Source: Flavipsychrobacter sp.
GTDB taxonomy: Bacteria > Bacteroidota > Bacteroidia > Chitinophagales > Chitinophagaceae
Reading direction: 5' to 3'
DNA length: 64,000 nucleotides
Assembly: GCA_016786665.1 (NCBI GenBank)
Contig: JAEUVZ010000073.1
Location: 1-64,000, forward strand
A model generated the notes under the pieces. That model was not told the DNA's origin, did not search any database, and saw only the letters and a list, made by a program, of their open reading frames with translations. Positions 45,244-55,179 of the stretch are shown in pieces. The position numbers and the translations under genes are program-made. The number at the start of each line of letters is the position of its first letter. The stretch's first letter is position 1.

Positions 45244-47230
45244 GCTCTATCCACGCCTCATTATCTTTCAGTAGCTGTATTAGTTCCGCCACTGCTATCT
45301 CGCTCGGCACATTGCGTTTTACTACTTCTTTGCTTTTATACAGGGTTATTTTGCCCGGCCCGCTGCCCACATACCCGAAGTCCGCGTCAGCCATCTCTCC
45401 AGGTCCGTTCACTATGCAACCCATTATGGCAATTTTTACTCCTTTCAGGTGGCTTGTCGCAGAGCGTATCAGTGCCGTAGTCTCTTGCAGGTCAAACAGG
45501 GTCCGGCCACAGCTCGGGCAGCTGATGTACTCCGTTTTGCTGATGCGGGTGCGCGTCGCCTGCAGTACGGAGAAGGCGGTGTTATTCAGGAATTGCTCAT
45601 TGTTTGTTACTTCCAGGTAGGTGCGCCCGCTCACCTGTGCATTCTGTAGATGGGCCGCTTCGTTTTTTAACCATATTCCGTCTCCCATGCCATCCAGCAG
45701 CAATCCTCCGGCTTCCGTAGCCAGGTGTATCAGTTGCTCATCTACCGTCTGGTCTATCGATGATACGGTGAGTATCACCGGGCACTTCACCTGCTGCTGC
45801 ATCAGCTCTGTTATCAGGCGGCGTACGGAGGGCATGGCGTGCCGGTTGCTGCTCTTTATACAGAGCACTACGTTCCTGTCTTCCTGCGCTTTGGCTGCTA
45901 CCTGTAGCAGGGTAGTCCATTCATCACCTGCATCTGCCAGCACAAAGTGAAGCTGTTCATATTGGCTGTTCAGGTACTGCCTGCTGTCCAGCAGGGGGTA
46001 GTGTTGTTTCTTGTCAGTAAGTGTCCATGCGGCTTCGTCGCATATCACCCGCAGCGTTCCCGGCAGTGCAAAGTCAGGCAGGCTTCCTCCGGTGTAGATG
46101 TAGTCGGCTGCCCCGTCACTTATGTTCCATTTATCGCTGGGTTCGTCATAGCTGTAGCCTATCGCTCTCAGGTCGCCGGGCGCTATCTTGCTCGTTTTGC
46201 TGAGGTCCGCCACCACTACCGGCACCTGGCTGCCACCTATATTTTCTACCTCTGTAGTGATGCGTCGTTTATACTCAAAAGGGCTGTACGGAAGCGCTAT
46301 GCGTTCCGGGGTATTCAGTGGTTGTATTGGCTCATGGGTCTCACGGCCGCTGTATCGTTTTACTATATCGCGGCATACGGGTATTTCAAATTCCGGGTCC
46401 TCCGTCAGCGATACCCGGATGGTATCGCCTATCCCGTCCTCTAGCAGCGTGCCAATGCCTATCGCGCTTTTTATCCGTCCGTCCTCACCATCGCCGGCTT
46501 CCGTTACACCCAGGTGCAGCGGGTAGCATTCGCCAAATTCTTCATCCATCTTCTGTATCAGCAGTCGGTACGCCTGCACCATCACCTGGGGGTTGCTCGA
46601 TTTCATCGAGAGAATAGTCTGGTGATAGTTTTCATACCGCGCTATCCGCAGAAATTCCATAGCGCTTTCTACCATCCCGATGGCGGTATCGCCGTAGCGG
46701 CTCATAATACGGTCGCTCAGCGATCCGTGATTAGTGCCTATGCGCATCGCCGTGCCATATTCTTTGCAGATGCGCACCAGCGGGGTAAACCGCTCACGTA
46801 TGCGGTCTATCTCTTCCTCATACTGCGCATCGGTATACTCTATCAGGTCAAATTTTTTCTTGTCTACATAGTTGCCGGGGTTCACGCGTACTTTTTCAAT
46901 CAGGCGCGCGGCTATTTCGGCGGCATTGGGGGTAAAGTGTATGTCCGCCACCAGCGGGGTGGTATACCCCTGCCGGCGCAGCTCGTTTTTAATAACCAGC
47001 AGGTTTTCAGCTTCTTTCTTACTGGGCGCTGTTATGCGCACCAGCTCCGCGCCGGCTTCTATACACCGTATGGTTTGCGCCACTGTGGCGGCGGTATCCA
47101 TCGTGTCGGTCGTCGTCATCGTCTGTATGCGGATGGGGTTACCATTACCCAGCAAAAGGTCGCCGATTTTTACTTCTTTGGTCTGTAATCGCTTATATGC
47201 GGTGAGCGAGGGGCAGTATGGCTGCAACAT
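45233..47230 (-). CDS. ispG: (E)-4-hydroxy-3-methylbut-2-enyl-diphosphate synthase, long form
   Basis: The protein has 665 residues from the ATG at 47228-47230; the upstream start is a TTG and improbable. The first part is the TIM barrel (VKIGDLLLGNGNPIRIQTMT, HFTPNAAEIAARLIEKVRVNPGNYVD). A large insert of about 250 residues (370-580) marks the long plant/Bacteroidota form. The C-terminal iron-sulfur domain has CPSCGRTLFDLQ and IMGCIVNGPGE. The enzyme makes HMBPP in the MEP isoprenoid pathway. It converges with and overlaps the ligase gene. Confidence 0.96.
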   Translation of the reverse strand: MLQPYCPSLTAYKRLQTKEVKIGDLLLGNGNPIRIQTMTTTDTMDTAATVAQTIRCIEAGAELVRITAPSKKEAENLLVIKNELRRQGYTTPLVADIHFTPNAAEIAARLIEKVRVNPGNYVDKKKFDLIEYTDAQYEEEIDRIRERFTPLVRICKEYGTAMRIGTNHGSLSDRIMSRYGDTAIGMVESAMEFLRIARYENYHQTILSMKSSNPQVMVQAYRLLIQKMDEEFGECYPLHLGVTEAGDGEDGRIKSAIGIGTLLEDGIGDTIRVSLTEDPEFEIPVCRDIVKRYSGRETHEPIQPLNTPERIALPYSPFEYKRRITTEVENIGGSQVPVVVADLSKTSKIAPGDLRAIGYSYDEPSDKWNISDGAADYIYTGGSLPDFALPGTLRVICDEAAWTLTDKKQHYPLLDSRQYLNSQYEQLHFVLADAGDEWTTLLQVAAKAQEDRNVVLCIKSSNRHAMPSVRRLITELMQQQVKCPVILTVSSIDQTVDEQLIHLATEAGGLLLDGMGDGIWLKNEAAHLQNAQVSGRTYLEVTNNEQFLNNTAFSVLQATRTRISKTEYISCPSCGRTLFDLQETTALIRSATSHLKGVKIAIMGCIVNGPGEMADADFGYVGSGPGKITLYKSKEVVKRNVPSEIAVAELIQLLKDNEAWIEPTV

Positions 47231-47283
47231 GTTCTTCAATATCCTTTGCAATTTACTTCAATACGGCTGAAACCCTCCATTTA

Positions 47284-47316
47284 TTGATGAATATAAAGTA
47301 ATTAACATTTCATCAA
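47284..47316. promoter_or_regulatory. Inverted repeat in the ispG/hydrolase divergent gap
   Basis: TTGATGAA (47284-47291) and TTCATCAA (47309-47316) are perfect inverted arms 17 nt apart, in the 173-bp gap between divergent genes. Possible operator; no protein can be named. Confidence 0.3.
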
Positions 47317-47403
47317 CATTCCTCATTACCACTCTGTTATGACAAATACAAATGTGTGTTTTTGTTAGAAACAATAGTATTTTAGCATTCATTAATACAC
47401 CTG

Positions 47404-48165
47404 ATGGAATACGAAATCAAGCAGTCCGGTAAATTTAAGTATGTTTCAGAAGGAGAGGGAGAGCCTCTTGTTTTGTTGCATGGCTTGTTTGGTGCCTTGA
47501 GTAATTTTAAAGACCTCGTCGATCACTTTAAAACAGGTTACAATGTGGTCATACCCATGTTACCCCTTTTCGACCTCGGTCTTTTAGATACTTCCGTGGG
47601 AGGCTTGGCCAAGCACGTTCAGAAGTTTATCGACACCATGGGCTACAGTAAGGTCCATCTCTTGGGCAATTCTCTGGGCGGCCACGTCGGGCTTGTATAC
47701 ACATTAAAGCACCAGAATAAGGTAAAGTCACTCACCCTTACAGGTAGTTCAGGCCTCTTCGAGAATGGTATGGGCGAAACATACCCCAAGCGGGGCGACC
47801 GCGAATTCATTCGCAAGAAAACAGAATTAACATTCTACGACCCCAAAGTCGCCAGCAAAGAACTGGTAGACGAGGTGTTCGATATAGTAAACAACCGCCT
47901 GAAGGCTATCAAGATAATCAGCCTGGCAAAGTCGGCTATACGTCACAACCTCGGCGAGGAGCTTCAGGATATTAAGGTGCCTACTTGCCTCATTTGGGGG
48001 AAGAACGACACCATCACTCCGCCTATGGTTGCGGAGGAGTTTCACAAATTGATTTCTACATCCGAATTGCATTGGGTTGATAAATGCGGCCATGCGCCTA
48101 TGATGGAAGTACCGGTGGAGTTCAACGCCATTTTGAGTGCTTTCCTCGAGAAGCACAAGGGATAA
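47404..48165 (+). CDS. Alpha/beta hydrolase
   Basis: The protein has 253 residues and a standard single-domain fold. Oxyanion strand LVLLHGLFGA, nucleophile elbow GNSLGGH (Ser about 95), acid Asp in GKNDTITPP, and His in DKCGHAPMMEVP form a complete triad. There is no signal peptide, so it is cytosolic. The cap is small, as in esterases or MhpC-type C-C hydrolases; the substrate is unknown. The gene is alone on its strand between divergent ispG and the CBS gene 105 nt downstream. Confidence 0.85.
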   Translation: MEYEIKQSGKFKYVSEGEGEPLVLLHGLFGALSNFKDLVDHFKTGYNVVIPMLPLFDLGLLDTSVGGLAKHVQKFIDTMGYSKVHLLGNSLGGHVGLVYTLKHQNKVKSLTLTGSSGLFENGMGETYPKRGDREFIRKKTELTFYDPKVASKELVDEVFDIVNNRLKAIKIISLAKSAIRHNLGEELQDIKVPTCLIWGKNDTITPPMVAEEFHKLISTSELHWVDKCGHAPMMEVPVEFNAILSAFLEKHKG

Positions 48166-48270
48166 TGATACTTTAATATTTGTCATGCGTCCGCAACATC
48201 TGGCGCTTTGAACAATATTGGTGTAAGTTTTGTAGTATAATAGAAGAGGAAGCTTAGAAGCGATAACGAA

Positions 48271-48933
48271 ATGGTCATTCAGCAATTAATATCACCCGTA
48301 GTTCCTACACTGCTGCCAACAGACACCGGTACAAGAGCGCTGTTCCTGATGGAGGAAAACAACCTCACGCAGCTCCCCCTGGTGTTGGGAGAGCAGTATA
48401 TGGCGCTGGTGAATGAAAATGATGTGCTGGATATGGACAATACGGATACCCTGCTCAGTTCCTCCGATCTCCTGGGCTTTAAGCCCGCGGTATTCGCTTC
48501 CGGCCACCCTTTCGAGGCGCTGCGCGTAGCCCACCAGCAAAATCTGTCCATCGTACCCGTTGTTGACAACAACAACACTTACATGGGCGCTATTACCCGG
48601 AACGATCTACTCAAGTATATTGCAGAGAATAGTGGCCTCGATAGCCCCGGCGGCATTGTCGTGCTGGAAATAGAGCCCCGCAGCTATTCCCTTCACGAGA
48701 TAGCGCGTATATGCGAGAGCGAAGATGTTATCATTATCAGCACCCAGCTTTACACCAACCGCGAGACCGGTAAAATAGAGGTAACCCTCAAAACCAACAA
48801 GACCGACATGGAAGCGGTCGTTCAGTCACTGGAGCGGCATGGCTACGTGGTTAAAGAGGTATTCGGTGAGCAGCGCGCCCACGATGACATGCTCGACCGC
48901 TATAAGATGCTGATGAATTACATCAATATGTAA
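48271..48933 (+). CDS. CBS-domain protein
   Basis: The protein has 220 residues with two CBS motifs: about 1-60 (VVPTLLPTDTGTRALFLMEENNL, QLPLV) and 75-125 (HPFEALRVAHQQNLSIVPVV, YMGAITRNDLL). A ferredoxin/ACT-like C-terminal half follows (GGIVVLEIEPRSYSLHEIA to the end). CBS pairs bind adenosine nucleotides and act as energy sensors. In other Bacteroidota a protein of this type precedes NAD kinase; that gene is not next here. Function inferred only. Confidence 0.8.
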   Translation: MVIQQLISPVVPTLLPTDTGTRALFLMEENNLTQLPLVLGEQYMALVNENDVLDMDNTDTLLSSSDLLGFKPAVFASGHPFEALRVAHQQNLSIVPVVDNNNTYMGAITRNDLLKYIAENSGLDSPGGIVVLEIEPRSYSLHEIARICESEDVIIISTQLYTNRETGKIEVTLKTNKTDMEAVVQSLERHGYVVKEVFGEQRAHDDMLDRYKMLMNYINM

Positions 48934-48969
48934 TTGCCTAACTTTGTTTTTTCAACTTTAATACACTGA

Positions 48970-49557
48970 ATGATAGCGATAGAGGGTGTTCTATTGAGCG
49001 ACGAGGTAGTGGAAGAACACTTCGTTTGCGATTTGCAGAAGTGCAAAGGCGGTTGCTGTGTAGATGGCGACTGCGGCGCGCCGCTCACCAAAGAAGAAAC
49101 AAAGATTATAGCGAAAGTCTACCCAAAGATTAAGTCTTATCTATCTGCCGAATACATAGCTGAAGTAGAACGCCAGGGTACGCATGTTATGGACGATGAA
49201 TTTGGCTACGTTACCCCCACCATCAATGGCGGCATCTGCGTGTACGCCTACACCGACGATGCCGGAATTGTAAAGTGTGCTATCGAGAAGGCCTACAACG
49301 AGGGTGTCGTAACGTTCAAAAAGCCCATCTCCTGCCATCTTTACCCTATCCGTATAAAGGAGCTTCCCGGCTACGAAGCAGTCAACTATGAGCCCCGCCC
49401 CACACTTTGCCGCCCCGCCTGCAAACTAGGCAACAAGTTGAAAGTCCCCGTTTATCAATTCCTCAAAGAACCACTCATCCGCAAATACGGCGAAGAATTC
49501 TACAAAGCCCTGGATGCGGTAGCAAAGAAATTGCGGAAGACCCAGAATAAACCATAG
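48970..49557 (+). CDS. DUF3109-family Cys-rich protein
   Basis: The protein has 195 residues. The N-terminal cluster DLQKCKGGCCVDGDCGAPLT, a later Cys in GGICVYAY and CAIEKA, SCHLYPIRI, and CRPACKLG give about ten Cys with the spacing of the YkgJ-like metal-chelating group, so zinc or an iron-sulfur site is likely. It is cytosolic and of unknown function; conserved through Bacteroidota. A TAACTTTG -7 box at 48939-48946 would start transcription near 48951. The repeat array begins 1 nt after its stop. Confidence 0.85.
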   Translation: MIAIEGVLLSDEVVEEHFVCDLQKCKGGCCVDGDCGAPLTKEETKIIAKVYPKIKSYLSAEYIAEVERQGTHVMDDEFGYVTPTINGGICVYAYTDDAGIVKCAIEKAYNEGVVTFKKPISCHLYPIRIKELPGYEAVNYEPRPTLCRPACKLGNKLKVPVYQFLKEPLIRKYGEEFYKALDAVAKKLRKTQNKP

Positions 49558-51050
49558 TTGCCCCAGCAACGAGGTCAATATCGCTATCCGCCCCACTCGA
49601 AAATCTTTCAGAGAAACACGATCATTCCCCCTTTGTTGCGCAGCCGAAGGGGGCTAGGGGATGTCTGCAGCATACAAAGCCTCGCCCAAACAGTCCTCCC
49701 CTTCAGGGGAGATAGAGGGGCCGCACCCCAACCATTCCCCCTTTGTTGCCCAGCCCCGCGCGCCGGCCGAAGGGGGTTAGGAGGATGTCTGCATGACACC
49801 CGCCTCCACTGGTCGAAGCATTTGCTTGGACCCACAACGCCGCAAGTATCTACTTGCCAGCCCCACTCAAAAAATCTTTCAGAGAAACACGATCATCCCC
49901 CTTTTGTTGCGCAGCCCCGTGCCGGCCGAAGGGGGTTAGGGGAATGTCTGCAGCATACAAAGTCTGACCCAAACAGTCCTCCCCTTCAAGGGAGATAGAG
50001 GGGCACCCCAACCATTCCCTCTTTGTTGCCCAGCCCCGCGCGCCGGCTGAAGGGGGTCAGGGGGATGTCTGCACGCCACCCGATTCCACTAGTCCAGGCA
50101 TCTTTCACTGGTCGAAGCATTTGCTTGGACCCACAACGCCGCAAGTATCTACTTGCGAGCCCCACTCAAAAAATCTTTCAGAGAAACACGATCATTCCCC
50201 CTTTGTTGCGCAGCCCCGCGCGCAGCCGAAGGGGGCTAGGGGGATGTCTGCACAACACTAACCCTCGCCCAAACAATCCTCCCCTTCAGGGGAGATAGAG
50301 GGGCTCCACCCCAACCATTTCCCCCTTTGTTGCTTAGCCCCGCACGCAGCCGAAGGGGGCTAGGGGGATATCTGCAGCATACAAAGCCTCGCCCAAACAA
50401 TCCTCCCCTTCAGGGGAGATAGAGGGGCTACCACCCCAACCATTCCACCTTTGTTGCCCAGCCCCGCGCGCAGCCGAAGGGGGCTAGGGGGATGTCTGCA
50501 TACCACAAAGCCTCGCCCAAACAATCCTCCCCTTCAGGGGAGATAGAGGGGCCTCGCCCAAACCATTCCCCCTTTGTTGCTTAGCCCCTGCGCGCAGCCG
50601 AAGGGGGCTAGGGGGATGTCTGCAGCATACAAAGTCTCGCCCAAACAGTCCTCCCCTTCAGGGGAGATAGAGGGGCCCGCCCCAACCATTCCCCCTTTGT
50701 TGCCCAGCCCCTGCGCGCAGCCGAAGGGGGCTAGGGGGGATGTCTGCACGCCACAAAGCCTCGCCCAAACAGTCCTCCCCTTCAGGGGAGATAGAGGGGC
50801 CGCACCCCAACCATTCCCCCTTTGTTGCCCAGCCCCGCGCTGGCCGAAAGTGGTTAGGGGGATGTCTGCAGCACACAAAACCTCGCCCCAAAAGTCCTCC
50901 CCTTCAGGGGAGATAGAGGGGCTACCACCCCAACCATTCCCCCTTTGTTGCGCAGCCCCGCACGCCACAGCCGAAAGGGCAGGACGGGCATATCTGCACA
51001 ACACCGTAAGAGGCTATATACTTCAGGGGGGCACGGCGCGCCGCGCGTTT
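49558..51050. repeat. Intergenic palindromic repeat array 1
   Basis: Eight copies of a unit with anchor CTCCCCTTCAGGGGAG start at 49696, 49979 (one base changed), 50279, 50403, 50527, 50651, 50775 and 50897. Five successive steps from 50279 are 124, 124, 124, 124 and 122 bp. Each unit continues ATAGAGGGGC, then CCAACCATTCCCCCTTTGTTG, then CGAAGGGGGCTAGGGGGATG. A second module (AGCATTTGCTTGGACCCACA with a following hairpin and CTTTCAGAGAAACACGATCA) breaks the first half. The array fills the whole gap between the convergent DUF3109 and rpoN genes. Open frames across it are artefacts. Confidence 0.9.
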
Positions 51051-51055
51051 GGGGA

Positions 51056-52537
51056 TTACAATTCTTTCCGCAACCTCGCCACGGGAATATTCAGTTGCTC
51101 CCTATATTTAGCAACGGTCCGGCGGGCTATATTGTAGCCTTTCTCCACAAGCATATCCGTCAGTTTTTCATCCGAATACGGCTTCTTCTTATTCTCGCCA
51201 CCTATTATGTCGTTCAGTATCGATTTTACCTCGCGGGTAGAAACCTCCTCACCGCTATCGGTCTGCAGAGCTTCCGAAAAGAAATACTTCAGCTTATACG
51301 TGCCAAATTCAGTTTGCACAAACTTACTGTTGGCCACACGCGATACAGTCGACACATCCAGCATCGTCATCTGGGCAATGTCCTTCAGTATCATCGGCTT
51401 CAGGCTGGTGTCATCACCCGTTATAAAGAACTCCTGCTGAAAGTCCATGATTGCCTGCATCGTATGCAGCAGCGTATGCTGCCGTTGCTTTATAGCGTCT
51501 ATAAACCACTTGGCGGCATCCAGTTTTTGTTTTATGAACAGCAGCGCCTCCTTCTGGCGTTTATCTTTTTTGTCGCTGCGGTCATAGGCCCGCATCATTT
51601 CTTTATACCCTTCCGATACACGCAGCTCAGGTGCGTTTTTAGAATTAAGTGACAGCTCCAGCTTCCCGTTATTGTTAAATACAAAGAAGTCGGGTATCAC
51701 ATAGCTCTCCGCTTTGTTCAATACCGCAAAGGCGGAACCCGGCTTAGGGTTCAGTTTTATTATAATACTTATTACTTCTTTAAAGTCTTCCGCGTTCAGG
51801 CCCAGTTGGCGCTGTATCTTATCGTAGTGCTTTTTGATGAATTCATTGAAGTGGTGATCAATTATTACCACTGCGTTCTTTACTTCCTTGCTCTGAGGCA
51901 GGCGTTTCAGTTGCAGCAGCAGGCATTCCTGCAGCGTCCAGGCGCACACCCCCGGCGGGTCAAATTGCTGTATGTCCTGTATCAGGTCATTTACCTCTTC
52001 CAGGCTCGTTTCTATATTCTGGCCAAAGGCCAGGTCATCCACCAGGGCGGTAGGTTCGCGCCGCAGGTAGCCATCTTCGTCTATGCTGCCTATTATTTGT
52101 TCAGCTATCTTTTGGCGGCGTTCGTCCAGTTCCAGCATGCCCAGTTGGTCCACCAGGTGGTCGTGAAAACTGTTCTCTACACTTACCGGCGTTTGCTGTT
52201 TTTCTTCGGCGTTGCCGTAGTAGTCATCAGCGTAGTCATACCCGCCGCTATCATCGTCTTCATGCCGCAGAAAGTCGTCCAGGTCCACCTTGTCAGCGGT
52301 ATCATCGCTTAGTTCCACGTCCTCACTTTCACTGTCAAAGTCGTCGTCGTGGTCTTGCAGGTCATATTCGTCCTGCGGGGCGTCATCCTCTCCCTGCTCC
52401 AGCGCCGGGTTTTCTTCCAGTTCTTCTTTTATTCGTTCTTCCAGGTTAGCAGTCGGTATCTGCAGCAGTTTCATAAGTTGAATCTGCTGAGGCGATAGCT
52501 TCTGTAAAAGCTTTTGCTGATGTGACTGTCGTAGCAT
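51056..52537 (-). CDS. rpoN: RNA polymerase sigma-54 factor
   Basis: The protein has 493 residues from the ATG at 52535-52537 (MLRQSHQQKLLQKLSPQQIQ); the upstream ATG would precede the promoter box TATTTTTG at 52562-52555. Region I is the Gln/Leu-rich start; region II is acidic (about 55-115). The core-binding domain and HTH (MTMLDVSTVSRVANSKFVQT) follow, and the RpoN box ARRTVAKYRE lies in the last 25 residues. It directs transcription from -24/-12 promoters with enhancer proteins; none of these is in the window. Confidence 0.96.
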   Translation of the reverse strand: MLRQSHQQKLLQKLSPQQIQLMKLLQIPTANLEERIKEELEENPALEQGEDDAPQDEYDLQDHDDDFDSESEDVELSDDTADKVDLDDFLRHEDDDSGGYDYADDYYGNAEEKQQTPVSVENSFHDHLVDQLGMLELDERRQKIAEQIIGSIDEDGYLRREPTALVDDLAFGQNIETSLEEVNDLIQDIQQFDPPGVCAWTLQECLLLQLKRLPQSKEVKNAVVIIDHHFNEFIKKHYDKIQRQLGLNAEDFKEVISIIIKLNPKPGSAFAVLNKAESYVIPDFFVFNNNGKLELSLNSKNAPELRVSEGYKEMMRAYDRSDKKDKRQKEALLFIKQKLDAAKWFIDAIKQRQHTLLHTMQAIMDFQQEFFITGDDTSLKPMILKDIAQMTMLDVSTVSRVANSKFVQTEFGTYKLKYFFSEALQTDSGEEVSTREVKSILNDIIGGENKKKPYSDEKLTDMLVEKGYNIARRTVAKYREQLNIPVARLRKEL

Positions 52538-52705
52538 TTGGTCGTCTGTAGCTACAAAAATAGAGTTTAATGACACACAACAGCCATTATTTGGCACTAT
52601 TTATGCGGCAACATTTGTTATATTAACTCTCTGTTAGATGTTAATACACTTCTTTTATCCCACTTTCTTTTGTATATTTCTGCCAAATGAGAACAGGATT
52701 CGTGC

Positions 52706-53917
52706 ATGATTAAGAAACCGTACATTTCACCATCATTTTCTTACATCCCGCTGGAGGAGACGCTGGAGGTACAACCTAAGAAGAAACAGCTGTTCATTGG
52801 CATACCCAAAGAAACCTCTTTCCAGGAAAACCGTGTAGCGCTCACCCCCGAGTCTGTCAGCGTTCTGGTCAACCAGGGGCACGATGTAGCCGTGGAGCAC
52901 GGCGCAGGAGATGGGTCATTCTATTTCGATAACGACTATAGCGAGGCGGGTGCCCGGATAGTCTACGATAAGGCCGAACTGTACAAGGCCACTACCATTA
53001 TCAAGTCTGCCCCCATTTCCGAGGAAGAGTTGCCCTTGCTGCAACCCAACCAGGTCGTCATATCCCCCATACACCTGCCGGTGCTGAAAGCGGATATGCT
53101 GGAGCACCTCACGCAAAAGAAAATTATAGCCCTCGCTATAGAATCCATAAAAGACGATTCCGGCACATACCCCATCGTGCGCTCCATGAGCGAGATCGCG
53201 GGTAGTTCCGCCATCCTCACAGCCGCCAAGTACCTGAGCAATGTCCACAATGGGAAAGGTATTTTGCTGGGGGGAATATCCGGTGTGCCGCCGGCCCGTG
53301 TGCTCATTATAGGCGCGGGAGTAGTAGGGGAGTCGGCCACGCGCACGGCCCTCGGCCTTGGCGCTTCGGTTAAGATATTCGATAACTCCATCTATCGCCT
53401 CATGCGCCTGCAGAACAATGTAGGCCGCCGGTGCTTCACTTCCGTGCTCGACCCCGTTGCACTGGCCGAGGAGCTTGCCAATGCCGATGTGGCGGTAGGT
53501 GCGCTCAAGCCTATTAATGGCATTACCCCCGTGGTGGTTAGCGACGAAATGGTCAGCAACATGAAGGCCGGCTCTGTTATTGTCGATATCAGCATCGACC
53601 GCGGAGGGTGCTTCGAAACCTCCAGGGTCACCACCCACGAGAACCCCATTTTCAAGAAATACGACGTAATACACTATTGTGTACCCAATATAGCTTCCGG
53701 TGTATCCCGCACAGCTTCAAGGGCTATCAGCAACATACTGATGCCCATCATGCAGCAATGCGGAGATATGGGAGGTATGGAAGGACTGATTGTTGCCAAA
53801 AGCGGCATCAGGAATGGTGTTTACTTATACAAGGGCAGTGTTACCAATGCTACCCTGGCTAAACGTTTCGGACTTAAATACACAGATCTCGACCTATTAT
53901 TAGCTTCCCAAAGCTAA
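52706..53917 (+). CDS. ald: Alanine dehydrogenase
   Basis: The protein has 403 residues. AlaDh_PNT_N domain (GIPKETSFQENRVALTPESV with the conserved substrate Arg and Lys region) is followed by the Rossmann domain with GAGVVGESATRTALGLGASV. The C-terminal VVDISIDRGGCFETSR and CVPNIASGVSRTASRAISN are typical. It interconverts alanine with pyruvate and ammonia using NAD. The N-terminal 30 residues are longer than in Bacillus Ald, as is common in Bacteroidota. The next gene follows without gap. Confidence 0.93.
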   Translation: MIKKPYISPSFSYIPLEETLEVQPKKKQLFIGIPKETSFQENRVALTPESVSVLVNQGHDVAVEHGAGDGSFYFDNDYSEAGARIVYDKAELYKATTIIKSAPISEEELPLLQPNQVVISPIHLPVLKADMLEHLTQKKIIALAIESIKDDSGTYPIVRSMSEIAGSSAILTAAKYLSNVHNGKGILLGGISGVPPARVLIIGAGVVGESATRTALGLGASVKIFDNSIYRLMRLQNNVGRRCFTSVLDPVALAEELANADVAVGALKPINGITPVVVSDEMVSNMKAGSVIVDISIDRGGCFETSRVTTHENPIFKKYDVIHYCVPNIASGVSRTASRAISNILMPIMQQCGDMGGMEGLIVAKSGIRNGVYLYKGSVTNATLAKRFGLKYTDLDLLLASQS

Positions 53918-54289
53918 ATGATTGCTATGCCGAATAACAGAATGAATAAAACCATTGCCGGCTACCACTTGCTGATGATTCTGTCAGCGGTAGATTTCCG
54001 GGTAGGTGCCCAGGAAGACAATGTCATCCGTGAGTACCTCGTTGCCGAGTTCCCGTTCCGGGTCAATCTCGATAAAGAAATGGAGAAGATCAGCCGCCTT
54101 CGCCCCGATGAATGGGAAGCGCATTTTCTGAAAGCAATGGATGATTTCTACGACGATGCCACTCCCGAAGAGCGCACCTCTTTGCTCGATTTCGCCATCC
54201 AGCTAGCCACCGCCGACAATGTAGTTACCAAAGAAGAGAATCACTACCTCAATCACCTCTTCCGCGCCTGGGAGCCCGAAAGAGAATAG
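53918..54289 (+). CDS. TerB-like helical protein
   Basis: The protein has 123 residues. It is all-helical with two TerB-type repeats: YHLLMILSAVDFRVGAQEDNVIREYL and LLDFAIQLATADNVVTKEENHYLNHL, the acidic loops of which fit the metal-binding pattern of the tellurite-resistance TerB fold. The start codon follows the ald stop directly, and ATGs at codons 4 and 9 are alternatives. It is cytosolic. No other ter genes are nearby, so a tellurite role is not implied. Confidence 0.78.
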   Translation: MIAMPNNRMNKTIAGYHLLMILSAVDFRVGAQEDNVIREYLVAEFPFRVNLDKEMEKISRLRPDEWEAHFLKAMDDFYDDATPEERTSLLDFAIQLATADNVVTKEENHYLNHLFRAWEPERE

Positions 54290-54351
54290 TGCATCCCCAA
54301 AGTAGGGGCAATCCCTCGCGGTTGCCCCGCAGCAACTGGGCTGGTAATTAC

Positions 54352-55176
54352 TCATATCCCGGATCTAAGCCCGAACCACAGCAGCATCAGTATTCCCGCT
54401 ATTATCCGGTAGATACCAAATATCCTGAAGCCTCTCTTTTGCAGGAAGGCTATGAAGCTCTTTATAGCTATCATTGCTACCACGAACGATACCATGGCGC
54501 CTACTCCAAACACCATCAGGTTGTCACTGTTTTGCGACAGCACCTCATAGCCCTTCATCTCTGCGCCTGTGTCACTTTTCCAATCTTTCAGTATCAGCGA
54601 GTAGCCGGTAGCTGCAGCCATAGTAGGCACGGCCAGGAAGAACGAAAATTCCGCAGCCAGCGAGCGGGTCAGCTTTTGTTGCATGCCACCGATGATGGTT
54701 GCAGCGCTTCGGCTCACACCGGGTATCATAGAGATGCATTGCCACAGGCCGATAACGAAAGCGCTCTTCTGTTTTATCTGGGGCTCTTCTGTCACGGTGG
54801 GATGCTTGAATACGTTATCGATGAACAACAATACTATCCCGCCCAATACAAGGGTGATGGCTACCGTCACCGGGCTCTCCATAAATTCCTCTATAGCATC
54901 GTTAAAAAGGAAGCCAAGCACCAATGCGGGTATCACCGCTATAAACAATTTCACATAGAACTGCCACTTGCTGAAGTCAACAAATTTCTTCCAGTAGAGT
55001 ACTACTACCGATAGGATAGCGCCCAGTTGCACACATATCTCGAAAAGCTTGGTAAACGCGTCGTTAGGGGTTCCCATCAGCGAGTGGACCAATATCATAT
55101 GTCCGGTGGAGGAAACGGGTAAAAATTCGGTAATGCCTTCTACTATTCCCAGCAGGATAGCCTCTAGTATCGTCAT
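54352..55176 (-). CDS. uppP: Undecaprenyl-diphosphatase
   Basis: The protein has 274 residues and eight membrane helices. Both BacA/UppP signatures are present: GIVEGITEFLPVSSTGHMIL and SMIPGVSRSAATI, giving the catalytic Glu, Ser, His and Arg. It recycles the lipid carrier for peptidoglycan and polysaccharide export at the inner membrane. It follows queE by 3 nt on the same strand, so the two are probably co-transcribed. Confidence 0.96.
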   Translation of the reverse strand: MTILEAILLGIVEGITEFLPVSSTGHMILVHSLMGTPNDAFTKLFEICVQLGAILSVVVLYWKKFVDFSKWQFYVKLFIAVIPALVLGFLFNDAIEEFMESPVTVAITLVLGGIVLLFIDNVFKHPTVTEEPQIKQKSAFVIGLWQCISMIPGVSRSAATIIGGMQQKLTRSLAAEFSFFLAVPTMAAATGYSLILKDWKSDTGAEMKGYEVLSQNSDNLMVFGVGAMVSFVVAMIAIKSFIAFLQKRGFRIFGIYRIIAGILMLLWFGLRSGI

Positions 55177-55179
55177 GCG

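Noticed and set aside
49558-51004. Several open frames of 90-190 codons within repeat array 1
   Set aside because: They run through repeated units on both strands and in different frames, give Pro/Gly/Ser-rich products (SPSGEIEGP type), and shift with each copy. They are repeat artefacts.
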